Source of the DNA: Hydractinia symbiolongicarpus | Taxonomy: Eukaryota; Cnidaria; Hydrozoa; Anthoathecata; Hydractiniidae | DNA: 64,000 bases | Reading direction: 5' to 3' | NCBI RefSeq assembly: GCF_029227915.1 | Contig: NC_079882.1 | Location: forward strand, 8,556,001-8,620,000 | Shown here: positions 32,741-43,656 of the stretch, one piece after another | Layout: each line of letters starts with the position of its first letter | How positions within the stretch are numbered: the stretch's first letter is position 1 | Position numbers and translations under genes: made by a program | The notes under the pieces: model-generated | The model's input: the letters and a program-made list of their open reading frames with translations, nothing else | Database searches by the model: none | Told to the model about the DNA's origin: nothing

Positions 32741-35700
32741 ATTTTCCTTTTTTTTAACTATCAACTTCTTCTGAAATCACAAAAAAATATTAAGTTAGCT
32801 ATTTTTACCCAAGTGAAATGAAGGAGACTAGGTCGAGATGGGCTTGTTTTGTAACCAATGAACGATTTGATAGCAAAGTAAAAAATAGTCAAATGTTAGA
32901 AAATTCTGATTTTAACTTCACCTAACTTTACTAAAACTTTCAGTAGATGGTTATACCATATATCTCGAGAACACTTTTAAGCTTTAATGGAACAAGAAAC
33001 AAATAAAATACTAAACCTTACTGCTCGAAGACCATGACTAGTTCAGCAGATCATTCACGTAACACTCAATCACACACACAAACTCAAGACATGGCAATTG
33101 TCTCTTCCATACAACACAAAAGTTCGTCCGGCCACTTTAACACACCAACAATTATCACACAAAATATATTCTCTGATTATAACTATTAGCTTTCTACGAT
33201 TATATTATACATTTTAGTAACATTAATTTTGCTTATAATAACATATACGAAGCAAAAAGTAAATCAATTATGGAATATCCTTCTAATTTTTATTTTTTTT
33301 GCGATCTTCTCTGATCAGCAAAAACAAATTTTTCAGTCATATTTTTATACATTCTTCAATACCGATAGGAAAGCGATGAATAACTTTTATAAAATATGGA
33401 TGTGATACTTCTAAATTATTTAAAAACTTGTACATCTGCGTGCGAAAGAATAACAAAAAAAGCAAGGTGCAATAACTTAGTTCCCAGTCCACTAGCAGCC
33501 CGACGATTTTCATTAAAAAAGAAATGAAACGGGATTCCAATAATTAACATCTTAATAAAAAATAAAGGATTCTAATTTTTATGAACGTTTTTTTCACGTC
33601 CTTGTCTTGTTAAAAGAAAACCTAAAAGATAAAGAAAGAACCTGAATATAAGCTTGTGTACTTTTTTAGAACTTTACAAGAATATGTAGAGCTTTTCAAC
33701 TGTTATTATACTGTGATTGGATCATGGGGAGCTTCAGTAAAAGTATTTGGTTCTATCTAAAAAAAATGCTCTCGCAATGCATTATTGTGTCCGGGCGTAC
33801 AAAGGGCGTACCTAGGGCGTACAAAGGGCGTATAAAGGGAGAGTTAAAAGGAAAGAAAGGGGAATATCATTTAATGGTAACATAACCAGATCTTTTATAT
33901 TCATTACCTTAACCACGAAACAGATAAATACAACTTTTTCTTGTCGCCTATATTTGCCCGTCCATAATTATATATTTTTATTATTTGATTTTCTTCATTT
34001 TCATGTTTGTGTCTGTAAATGATAACACATTATTTGCTTTCTCCCGATTTATGAGTAATAAATTTATAAAGGAATATTCTCACTTTGGCGCTGTAAGGAA
34101 GCTTCTGTTCCTGGGTACGAGTTTGATATTTTTTGTGTTGGCTTTTTACCCCAATCTTTAGAAATAGGAGCGTGATCAAAAATTGAAAACCACGTCAAGT
34201 AATTCAGCACGGCGGGTGTAAAAAAATTTATTTTAGGAATTATTGCATCATAAATGATTTAGTGTATTTCAACCGTGTTAATTTTCACGAGGTCACGGGT
34301 CACGTCCCTATTCATGTTGCTCCGTATAACATCTAATCATCATTATCATCACCAACCTACCTGACAAGATAACGCCTACTGTGGCAGTTATTATTTTATT
34401 CCTATTCGACATATTAATATCTATATTTTGCAAAGAGTAACATCGCTGCCATTATCTTTCGTGTAATGAATAACAAATTAACTAGAAATAAAAACCCACG
34501 GGCAAACAAAGGTCCAATACGTTCTCCCCCGTTTCGCGCAATGCTGCCATGATTTTTTTGGCCTCCCTTAATAAAGTAGACCTTTCCGAAATAATTTGGG
34601 TAATCAAATCCATTTTAATGCAGAATCAACCTCGTCCCCAGGACGTTTTGTCTCTCATCGGGGCTGCGCTTATTGATTCGTCTCGCCGTCCGATATGCAA
34701 AAAGAGACAACATGTCCTGGGTTCGAGGTTGATGCAGATGATCAGAAAATGAACTTTAAGAGCTTGCAATCATACATTTATTTATGCAATGACGTCACAA
34801 GTGATGACGCGAAATATGTATGTGACCTTGATAAGCAAAAAAAAGCAGAATAACTAACTTCACTATTTTGCTTACAAGAGAAATAAGCAAAAATTGTAGT
34901 AGAGATCGTTTTGTGCAGATCAGTAAGGATTTTTCTTTTGATTAATATTCTACACATCCCATCTTTCTCCCGGCCGCCACTAAGTTTATCATGGAAAGGA
35001 GGTCGATACTTTCCTATATATCACAAAATTCTCTTTTATTGTCGTACTTTTACTAACCTACTAACTCGGAATATAGATAAAAAAGCTTTCTTAAAAAAAA
35101 ACAAAGCTTCGTATTGTTTAAAATTGACATTTTGGATTTTGGATTTCTGTAAAACCATTCTGAAAATAAGGTGGACTACGAGGTTGTTTTTAAACATTTT
35201 TTACACATGAAAGTAAAAATTACATATTCAGTTCGAGGACGGCATGTCAGTATATATAACAGGCCTTTAATGCAAGTCATTTATGATGAATAAATTACAA
35301 TTTAAGAAAACACACTCAATCTCTTAAAAAACCATACTTTTTTGGTCTCAGTCATAAGAAAACTTATGCTCAAATGAACCAGTAATTACACTGTGTTTTT
35401 TATTCGTTAGAAAAGAAGGTTTTTGATAAGAATCTTCATTATTCATTTTCGTCAAAGTTTTTATTTATTACCGTATTGATGTTCAAAATATTGTTCTTTA
35501 ACCATCGAAGTGGTTCGCTCATCGCATGCATCTTTTTTTGCATGTTTTGATAGAAAAACCAAAACAATGGAAACAGCTTAACAATAAGCCTCTTGAAAAT
35601 TTCTATATAAAAGAACAACTTAATCAACTAGACTCATTTAAAAAAAGACAAACTTTATGTATGTATATATTCTCATTATCATATTACTGTAAGCCCACAT

Positions 35701-36228
35701 ATGAACAATAGAAAAACAATGTTATAAATATATTAAATTTTTTCTGTTCATGTATGATGCAGATATACCACATATTCCAGCATTTTCTCATTACGTTCAT
35801 GTTGTGAACGTTCAAATGTTCGTATATTCAAACAAGTGTTTCGTCGTTTTCATCTCCGCGCAATACAAATTCCTCTTGCTCTCTCCCATAGTTCTCTGAC
35901 CCTTCGAACATAAAACGCTGTCATTATAGTTTGTGTTTCGACTGTTGTTAATTCTTAAACGTACTTTTCCTTCAATATTCATTACCCAATTTAAATCTTA
36001 GTTTCTTCTTTTGATTGGTACATTTTCTATTTCACTAGATACCACATTTAACATTTTTCCATAATTTTCTTCTTCCATTCTTTTTTCTTCATTTTTTGTA
36101 ATTCCTTCGTCTTAATGTTGATTCCATATATGTGACGTCAGCATATTATAGAAACCATGCTAGTGAAAAATTTGCATTGTAATGTCTTTCTCGTCGTTTT
36201 GACGTGATGCGAAAATCTCTTTAAAAAG
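32741..36228. other. Spacer between GluN1-like gene and acidic-protein gene
   Basis: No supported exon in 3.5 kb. It holds a MITE (34.6 kb) and a short tandem gggcgtacaaa-type repeat near 33.79-33.84 kb. The two flanking genes diverge from it, so it should contain both promoters; none could be pinpointed. Confidence 0.6.
34627..34731. mobile_element. Palindromic MITE with diverged 9-bp target duplication
   Basis: Starts caacctcgtccccaggac and ends gtcctgggttcgaggttg. Flanks atgcagaat (34618-34626) and atgcagatg (34732-34740) match at seven of nine positions. The short ORFs crossing it are not genes. Confidence 0.8.
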
Positions 36229-39200
36229 ATGACTGAAAGGGGTAGATTTTTGTATAAAAAAGTAGAAGCAAATGAGAAATTTCATAAAAATAGAACAACA
36301 AAATATGTTGATACTGAGAAAAAGCACGCTGAAAATTCACAACGTTACTATGAAAACCGAAATCTTGTCAGAAATCGACTTAAAAGATTGAATGGAAGAA
36401 AAACTGAATATGCAGAAAGTAATAAGCCAGTAAAAGATGGCGCAGGACTTGATTCACCCTTAAAAGCAAATTACACAAAGGTAGACAAAGAGCTGGATAA
36501 ATTAAAAGTCCTGCGAGTTTCAGAGCAAGAATTAATAGATGAGCTAATGAAAAAGGAAGAACTGGAGAAGAATGAGAAATTAAAAAAAACCCATTACCCT
36601 CAAAATAGATTTTCATATGTAGCTAAAGGCAAAAACCAAAACGTTTTTTCTAAAAGAGATGATGAAAAGACGTTAAAAAAAGAAAGGGAAGTAGTCAAAA
36701 AACCGTTTCAAAGAGAATCCTTTAAACCGATGTTTTCTAAGAAGCCAAAACCCGACTATGTGACTGAGAAAGAAAGAAATCCAAAGTCTTATCACTTTGT
36801 TCCGAATTATAAATACGATCCAGGAAGATTCAAATGGGTGGCACCGAATGTAAAAAAGGAAAAACTCGTTGAGCAAAAGCAACAGAATGGCTTGCAAAAT
36901 AAATTACCTGAGGATAAATGCAGAAAAGCGGATACTTGTGAAGGAAATGATGAAGGTTTTACAGAGGAAGATTTTGAAGCCATGGATTGTATAGAAAGCT
37001 TCCAAAAAGAAGAAGAAGAACGAAAAGAGCTTTGTAAAAGTGTGGATGAGGAGAGTCTAAAGGAGACTTTTAATATTGAAGGAGAGACAGGCGAAAGCAA
37101 AATCAACGAATGTAACCTACAAGATAGTTCAGTTGACAAGTCTAACAACCAGATACAACTAACAGATTCTAAATTACAAAAACAGTCAATGCAAGAAGAT
37201 CCTTCTCAAGTTAAGAAGATTGGACAAGAAACTCCCGAAAATACTTCAAAATTACAAGAAGGAAACGATGTTCTACCCGTAAACAACATAGTTCCACAAA
37301 AAGAGATTCAACAGAACGTCCAACAAACAACAAAGAAAAGGTTAAAACTGGAAGATATATTTAAAGAGATGCTTGGGGTGAAATGTGATCCAGTTACAGA
37401 ACATAAACCATGGCAAAACTGTCAAAACGAAGGAACCAGAGGAAAAGAAGCTGATGGAGTAGCGGCACAAAAAAAGCCTCACTTGAGGAGTATTGTCATG
37501 GTTGCGGATCTGGAAAAGGAATTAATGAGAGGCTTAAATATTTCTGCTAACACAAAAGGATGTTTAAATGCTGATGTCAATTTAGAATCTACACATGGCG
37601 AAGATAGCAAAGATATAAAGAGTGAATGCACGCTAAGTGGGTCAAGCAACAAAGAAAAAGACGCAAAAGAAGAAACCCAAATTTCATTGGAAAGTGATTC
37701 AGGAATTGACTTAGCCAAAGAAAAGAGTTTGATACATAAAGAAGGTGAAAAAGTTAAAAAGGCTGAAACAATTAATAATCATAAAGAAAAAGATGTACAA
37801 GAAGATGAAGAAGAGAATGGTGAGGAAAAAAAAGAAGAAAAAGGAAACGAAAAAGAACAAGAACATATTGGAGATCTAGCAGTTGGTCAAAGTACAGAAA
37901 TTGTGTCTGGTGAAGTGACGCGACCAAGCAACCCGGCAGAGAGTGACGGTAATGATACCGAAAGCATTAAAAACGACGATGATTGCGACGATACAACTTT
38001 TACTGAAACTGGCGAGAGTGAAAGTAGTTTAAGCGATTCTTCCGAATACAGCCTAACAGATGATAGTAGTGCCTCTCAGAGTTACTCCGGGGACGATGAC
38101 CTTTCCGAGACAAATGAAAAAGACTGTACATCGAGCAGTGAAAATTTATCTGACAGTCGTGAAGGTTGCAGTTTAAATAAAAAAAGACGGCGAAGCCTAA
38201 AGAAAAGAAGCAACACTCATGTTGTTGACAAAAATAATCTGGATGACAAGACTAAAAACTTTTTGCCACAAAATTCCGTACAACGAAGAGAAACTACGCC
38301 GATTAGAAAAATACATTATTTGCCCAGCAGGGGAAGGAATTGTAAAAAGCTTTATAACTGGAAAACAAATCAAATTGAAGAGCTGAATCGTGGAAGACGT
38401 AAAACGTCTGGATACACTGCACCAAATACAAATGTAAGACTGCCCGTAAAAGATATAAGTACTGTTCCTAAAAAAGAGAGTCCTGCAAAAAAAACTACAG
38501 CTAAAGTGGAAAGTGCCAGCGTCCATCGATGTGATAACAAAACACAAGATAAAAAATCTGAGAGTGAAGACAGGATTCTAGCTGATGAAGTGGCAAGATT
38601 AGATGAGGAAATTCGAAACAATTTAGTTAATGTGCCGACTTTTGCTGATGTGATAAAGACTCCGCAAATGACGTCAGAAAAATCAATGATGTCGGCAAAA
38701 GAAGAGGAAAAATGTGATAATAAAGCAATCTTGCAATTGCCTGACGACAAACAGGAAATAGAAGAAGAAGAAGAAGAAGAAGAACAAGAAGACAAAGAAG
38801 ATGAAGAAGAAGATGAGCATAAAATCCAGACCAATAACAAAGCAATACGAACACCAAATAACACACCAAATAATTTAAGTCATGATGGTGACAGATTGAA
38901 AGAAATATACGAAGAAACTCTTAGAGTTATTGATAGGAATGACAGACCACCTGAAGACGTAAGTTAGACATGAATGTTCTTCCAAACAAACTGAATTGTT
39001 GTTAGAGGCTTGATATTTTCATATTGTTCTATATTTTTATTAATTTTGTGTATAGAACGTTGAAGGAAACGGAGCGAAGCATGCAGGTTTATGTAGAGTT
39101 TATGAGCCAAGGCCGAAAAAGCAAGATTTTAAAAATGATGTGAAAAGAGATGTTCTTCTGATGGAAACCTTGACAGTGCAGGTAATGGCGCGATTGAATG

Positions 39201-39913
39201 CGCATCCACGTTTGCGTTTGTACGAGATTAATTATTTCTGTTGGGTTATTTTTGCTTTTTTAGGGAGGCGAAGACGGAGTGACAGATCGTGTAGGTCAAT
39301 CATACGGCATGTTTCAATCACATTGGTAAGGTGGATACCACAGGATTAACTAATTTATTAAATATTTGCAGATTAACTGGAACCAACTGATTGACGAAAA
39401 TAATATTTTGACTTATGGGGCGGGACATTCTGTAACTCGAATTTTGACAAAAAATCGAAAATAACTCGACTTAGCGACAGTTTTTTCTTAACTCAAACGA
39501 TGTATATATACTATCTTGCCAGTTTTTGCAAGTGCCCTGTACTTTTATGTTTGGGTCTCAACTATCGGAATTATGTGGTGTTAGAAATGGAAATCTAGTT
39601 CTTTTTCTTAAAGAAAAGTAATTTTTAAAATTAGGTCTCCAGTGGAGGAAGAAGTTGCATGGTGGAGTGATTTATCTGGAAATATAGAATACGAAGGTAA
39701 GACAACTTAAAAATTGCTTTTCCAACTTTCAATTTCTTTTTTAGTTTTTGAAAGTATTGGTATCTTTTTTTAGAATTACTTTTATTGAACGAGAGGCCGG
39801 TCCCCAAGTCGTTGTGTGATTCAACAGTATGCAAGAAAGATTGCTATTTTGGATCTGGCAAGCAACTTTATTTGCATTCGCCTCGCCAACATGGTAAAGA
39901 TAGCTCAAAATAA
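36229..39913 (+). CDS. Large acidic Lys/Glu-rich protein, unknown family
   Basis: Five exons: 36229-38958, 39056-39181, 39264-39325, 39635-39696 and 39774-39913. They join in phase, close on TAA and encode 1039 residues. The N-terminal 150 residues are basic and probably helical (SEQELIDELMKKEELEKN). The middle is low-complexity Glu/Lys/Ser-rich and disordered. A basic stretch NKKRRRSLKKRS fits a nuclear localisation signal, and a Glu run (about 38757-38815) follows. The last about 100 residues look folded and compositionally different: SYGMFQSHWSPVEEEVAWW, DLSGNIEYE, CDSTVCKKDCYFGSGK. No family is recognised. The start is the first ATG in a frame open to the end of exon 1. An AATAAA lies at 40162-40167. 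Confidence 0.8.
38757..38818 (+). repeat. GAA-rich coding microsatellite (poly-Glu)
   Basis: A GAA/GAC-type run inside exon 1 of the acidic protein gene encodes a Glu/Asp-rich tract. It is prone to length change. Confidence 0.85.
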
Positions 39914-40849
39914 TTATAATTAATTTTTTTATCTTAAGACAAGAATTAGGTTTCATATTTAATTGGAAATCAGTTGAGAAGTTTTTACCTATCGTCTTTG
40001 TATGTAAGACTTGAATTTGTATTTCGCATGCTGTCAGTAAATTTTGCGGGTTTATTTGCCATTTTTTTTATTTATTTATTTGCTGTTTAAAAAATTAATT
40101 TCTGGATTTTACTGCTCGCCGTTGACGCTTATACGATTTATAAGTTTTTAAAAAGATCCAAAATAAATAAATTAAACGACAAACCTAAAAAAATATTTTT
40201 TACGCCTAATAAGTTGAAATTAGTAAAATCATTTAATTTAAAATGGTAGTCCTCAGGGCGAAAGGAAGAAAAATATTGTATATTTTCGTGTTTTGCAATG
40301 TTTTTCTGCCAGCGTTACAATGTCGCAAAGTTCGCGATTAAATTCTATTTCATGCAGAAAAAAAAATACTTAATAATTGTAATGGAATTATTTTTACTAA
40401 ATTAAAGAATTTAGTTGTTTTTATTAACAAACAGAATGCTCCAACTGTTTCCATCTCACGAATTCTCCTGTTTTCTAGCCAAAGCCGGACCAATCAGGCG
40501 CCAATCTCGTGTAAAATACAAACCATCTTCATGATAAACAACGGATATTTTCGACAACAATTTGTTCTCATTTTTTTTTGCATTTATCTTATCGAAAGAA
40601 TTGTGAATTTTATTACGAACTGAGAAAATTTTGGCTGAGATAAGAACTCCTTGCAAAAGAAGTTATAAAGAAAGAAATAAAATCATTTAAAATATATCTT
40701 GGGCTGGTTGAAATAAAAATAAAAGATGTATAGATAACAGAAAATAAGATTATATATCTTTCACAGAGCAATATCGTTTGGTTTTATGCTATTTGCTATG
40801 ACTGAAGCATATAGTTAAAACTGCAAAAAAAAAAAACGGAATAAGAAAC
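39914..40849 (+). other. Spacer before the GPCR gene
   Basis: No exon is seen. It includes the likely 3' untranslated region of the upstream gene (AATAAA at 40162-40167) and the 5' region of the GPCR. Short ORFs are judged noise. Confidence 0.6.
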
Positions 40850-42247
40850 ATGTTTGAAAATTGCAGTGAGATTATCCAGGAGTTGATTTACCATGACATG
40901 GACAACATTGATCACGCGGAAATTCTGGAAGCCTTAGAATATTTCTGCAGGCTAATCACGAGTGGAAATTTGACAGCCATAAATGAATACTTCCAAAGAG
41001 AATGCTGCACCGTTGGCATGCATTTGCAGTTGTGTCATGAATTCGCTGGCTCGCATTTGAACATGTCTCTTGATCTCAACTGCTCCGATATGAGGTCATC
41101 TCACGTCATGGGTGATTCCCTTCACAACGTGACGTCTTTCTCGGCGATAAATGATCATTTCGATATAATGACGTTTGCACTTATTGTCATCCTTCTTCCA
41201 ATTGGAGTTGCCGGAAACCTGTTAATTTTATACGCCATTTTGAAGATGAAATGCCTTCCGATACAAACAGGATATTTCCTAAACAATCTTGCTATCGCTG
41301 ATTTAGGTGTTATTGTTGAATTTATTGCATACTTTATATATCATAAAGATGACGGTCCAGTCTCGGAAAACATACATAAGTACTTATTCCCGTCGATCGA
41401 CATTTTTTTCGGTTCCGTCTCTTTGCTACAGGTGACGTGTATCAGTATTGAAAGAGCGGTAGCCGTAACATGGCCGTTGAAATATCCGTCATACATCTCA
41501 ATGAGACGTGCAAAGTATGTTGTTTATTTCATCTGGACATTTAGTTTACATCTTGTTGTGTTGGGTCTACTTCGTATTGTTATCACTGACAAAACCTACG
41601 CTCGTTCTGTGTTTTATTTCCAAGTTGTGGTACTTCTACTGATACCAATGAGCGTTATTGTCATAGCTTACTTATTTGTTTTCGTATCTGCGTATCAAAA
41701 TCTCTCCCAGGAAAGGCGACGATTAAAAATGCTGACGTTTATGTTGAGAAATAACGACGTCGTGGCACAGCAGGACGACGGCGACAGAAAACTTACTTGG
41801 AAATCCAATTCCATTCGATGTAAAGAAATCAAGTTATCCTTGAATGTTGCTATGGTAGTTGTACCGTTTTTACTAGTGTGGGGCTTCTTTTTTTTCGTGA
41901 ATGTTTATGAATCAGAAACAGAGCATCAAATTACTGGAGTGTACAACTGGCTAGTCACAATCCTACCCTTCTGCGTATCTACTACAAACCCAGTGTTGTA
42001 TCTAATATTCACTCGATCTTTGCGCAATGCTGTCAAATCCGTTATTAAACGAAAAGTACGGAAGAGACTTAGTCGTACAGAGTTGAGCACTATAACGCTT
42101 TCCTCAAACACTGGAAATAACAGTCGTCGACCGTCATCTGTTACTTATAACGTCACGGCGCTTAATAGCAGCGGTCGAAAAATAGGTCGGGATTTTACTT
42201 ACTTACTGGCGCCAGAAATCGAGGAGGAACAATTAGTCGAGTATTAG
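40850..42247 (+). CDS. Class-A (rhodopsin-like) orphan GPCR, intronless
   Basis: A seven-transmembrane receptor of 465 residues in one exon. Approximate helices: TM1 104-129 (GN at 122-123), TM2 141-165 (LAIAD at 147-151), TM3 178-203 ending ERA in place of DRY, TM4 222-243, TM5 253-281, TM6 328-350, TM7 363-388 (NPVLY at 380-384). A basic cytoplasmic helix and a Ser/Thr-rich tail follow. The extracellular N-terminus of about 100 residues has six Cys and five N-glycosylation sequons (N4, N40, N71, N77, N93). The usual Cys at the top of TM3 and its partner in extracellular loop 2 are not seen. The ligand is unknown; amine or peptide cannot be decided. ATG 40850 is the first in frame. Confidence 0.93.
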   Translation: MFENCSEIIQELIYHDMDNIDHAEILEALEYFCRLITSGNLTAINEYFQRECCTVGMHLQLCHEFAGSHLNMSLDLNCSDMRSSHVMGDSLHNVTSFSAINDHFDIMTFALIVILLPIGVAGNLLILYAILKMKCLPIQTGYFLNNLAIADLGVIVEFIAYFIYHKDDGPVSENIHKYLFPSIDIFFGSVSLLQVTCISIERAVAVTWPLKYPSYISMRRAKYVVYFIWTFSLHLVVLGLLRIVITDKTYARSVFYFQVVVLLLIPMSVIVIAYLFVFVSAYQNLSQERRRLKMLTFMLRNNDVVAQQDDGDRKLTWKSNSIRCKEIKLSLNVAMVVVPFLLVWGFFFFVNVYESETEHQITGVYNWLVTILPFCVSTTNPVLYLIFTRSLRNAVKSVIKRKVRKRLSRTELSTITLSSNTGNNSRRPSSVTYNVTALNSSGRKIGRDFTYLLAPEIEEEQLVEY

Positions 42248-43656
42248 AAACATGAACAGATTTGTTTGTTGCCGACATTTTTTGTAGGTTGTTACAGTTT
42301 TGCTGACGTTTCTGAAGAAATATTTCTGACCTGTCCATGTTTTTTTTAAGAAGTGAGAAATTAAATTACCTTACTATAGGGCTATGCATAACTGGCTTAG
42401 ATCACGTCATAACATTTTCTTTGCAAAAAAATAATACTTTCTTTAACAGAAACCATGATATTTGCAGTGCATTACCAATATTTGCGATGTAAGAACCAGG
42501 GTCGTAGCTTATACCCCCAATTTTTTTTTCTGATAGGGAGGGTTTTTGGGTTTTTAACCTTGGATAAAAACGCATTCTCTGCACTAGTCTCTTCCATATT
42601 ACCATGAGACAAGATTTTTTTGTCGTCGCTCTGAAAAGTAAGAATAAGTTCCACAAAATAGCAAAAAATTCTGCAAAAGAATTCTGCCTTAGAAGATCTA
42701 TTTCCCTATGTTGCTGCTTTTTTAGGAAAAAAAATAGAATAAAATTTCAGCCTTGCCATTGTTCTTATTTTTCTATCCTTCCCAGACTGATTGTTCTTAA
42801 AAATCGCTTTCTTACAAAAAAACGGTGCACAAAAAATGACCTGGACTCTCTTTCGATCAAACATCTTGAAGGAACAACAAATTAGTTGTATTTAAAAGAA
42901 GATCAATTCTTCCGTACTAAAAATTAATACATTGACATTGATAATATAATGTAAGTTTGAAACTAAAATAGAATTATTAATAAAAATAAATCGATATTTA
43001 AAACTACAAGGGTATTTGCTACAAATTGTTATAAATGTTAAACACTATATGACAGTGAAATGCGTAAAAAAGAAGCCAACCAGCTTCTAGTCACGTGAGC
43101 ATTAAAAGGAACAAAATAATGTACCTAAGCTAAATGTTCGAATTTTTTTTTTTAGATTTAGAGAATTTTTTAGCGAGCACATTAACAAACGACTACACAA
43201 AAATCGACTTTATTTTCGGATTTTTCACATAAATAGCGTGCGAGAGTTATTATAAGATATTTCCACGTACAAACGTTAAATAATATATCCATTGGTGAGC
43301 GTAGGAACAAATTACACAATACAGCAGCCATTTTTAATTCATGACGTTACAACTAACGTCACATTTTCACTAATAGCGACAAGCGTCCACGGTAACGTAA
43401 AAGCAACATAAAATGGTAAACACACGGCATGATCTGTCCATGGCGTGCATCGTCGTTGCTAGGTGACGCATACAGAGTATAATGGTGCGTCAGCTATGTA
43501 CAGTTTCGTCGCGCGTATTTTTCTATTTATTTCGCAAAAGATTTTCCAATTGATTATAACCTAGAACAACAGAAGCAAAACATACACAAACATAGCAACA
43601 ACAGTAGATAATTCAGCAAAAAGTCCGACGAGAAAAGAATAAAGACCTACCTCTTT
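42248..43656. other. Convergent spacer between GPCR and giant secreted protein gene
   Basis: No coding exon is recognised. A plus-strand AATAAA at 42738-42743 could serve the GPCR. Minus-strand AATAAA at 43526-43531 fits the giant gene. Confidence 0.55.
43526..43531 (-). terminator. Candidate polyadenylation signal of giant gene
   Basis: AATAAA on the minus strand about 125 bases after the stop at 43657. Confidence 0.45.

Noticed and set aside
34549-34752. 67-residue plus-strand ORF
   Set aside because: It runs across the MITE at 34627-34731; the frame is created by the insertion.
38370-38864. Minus-strand Ser-rich ORF opposite the acidic protein gene
   Set aside because: Antisense of the GAA-rich coding run; the poly-Ser is a composition artefact.
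39894-39949. Possible 45-bp intron and tiny last exon (Asp-Lys-Asn-stop) in the acidic protein gene
   Set aside because: Reading straight on gives QHGKDSSK and a TAA at 39911-39913, which needs no very short intron.
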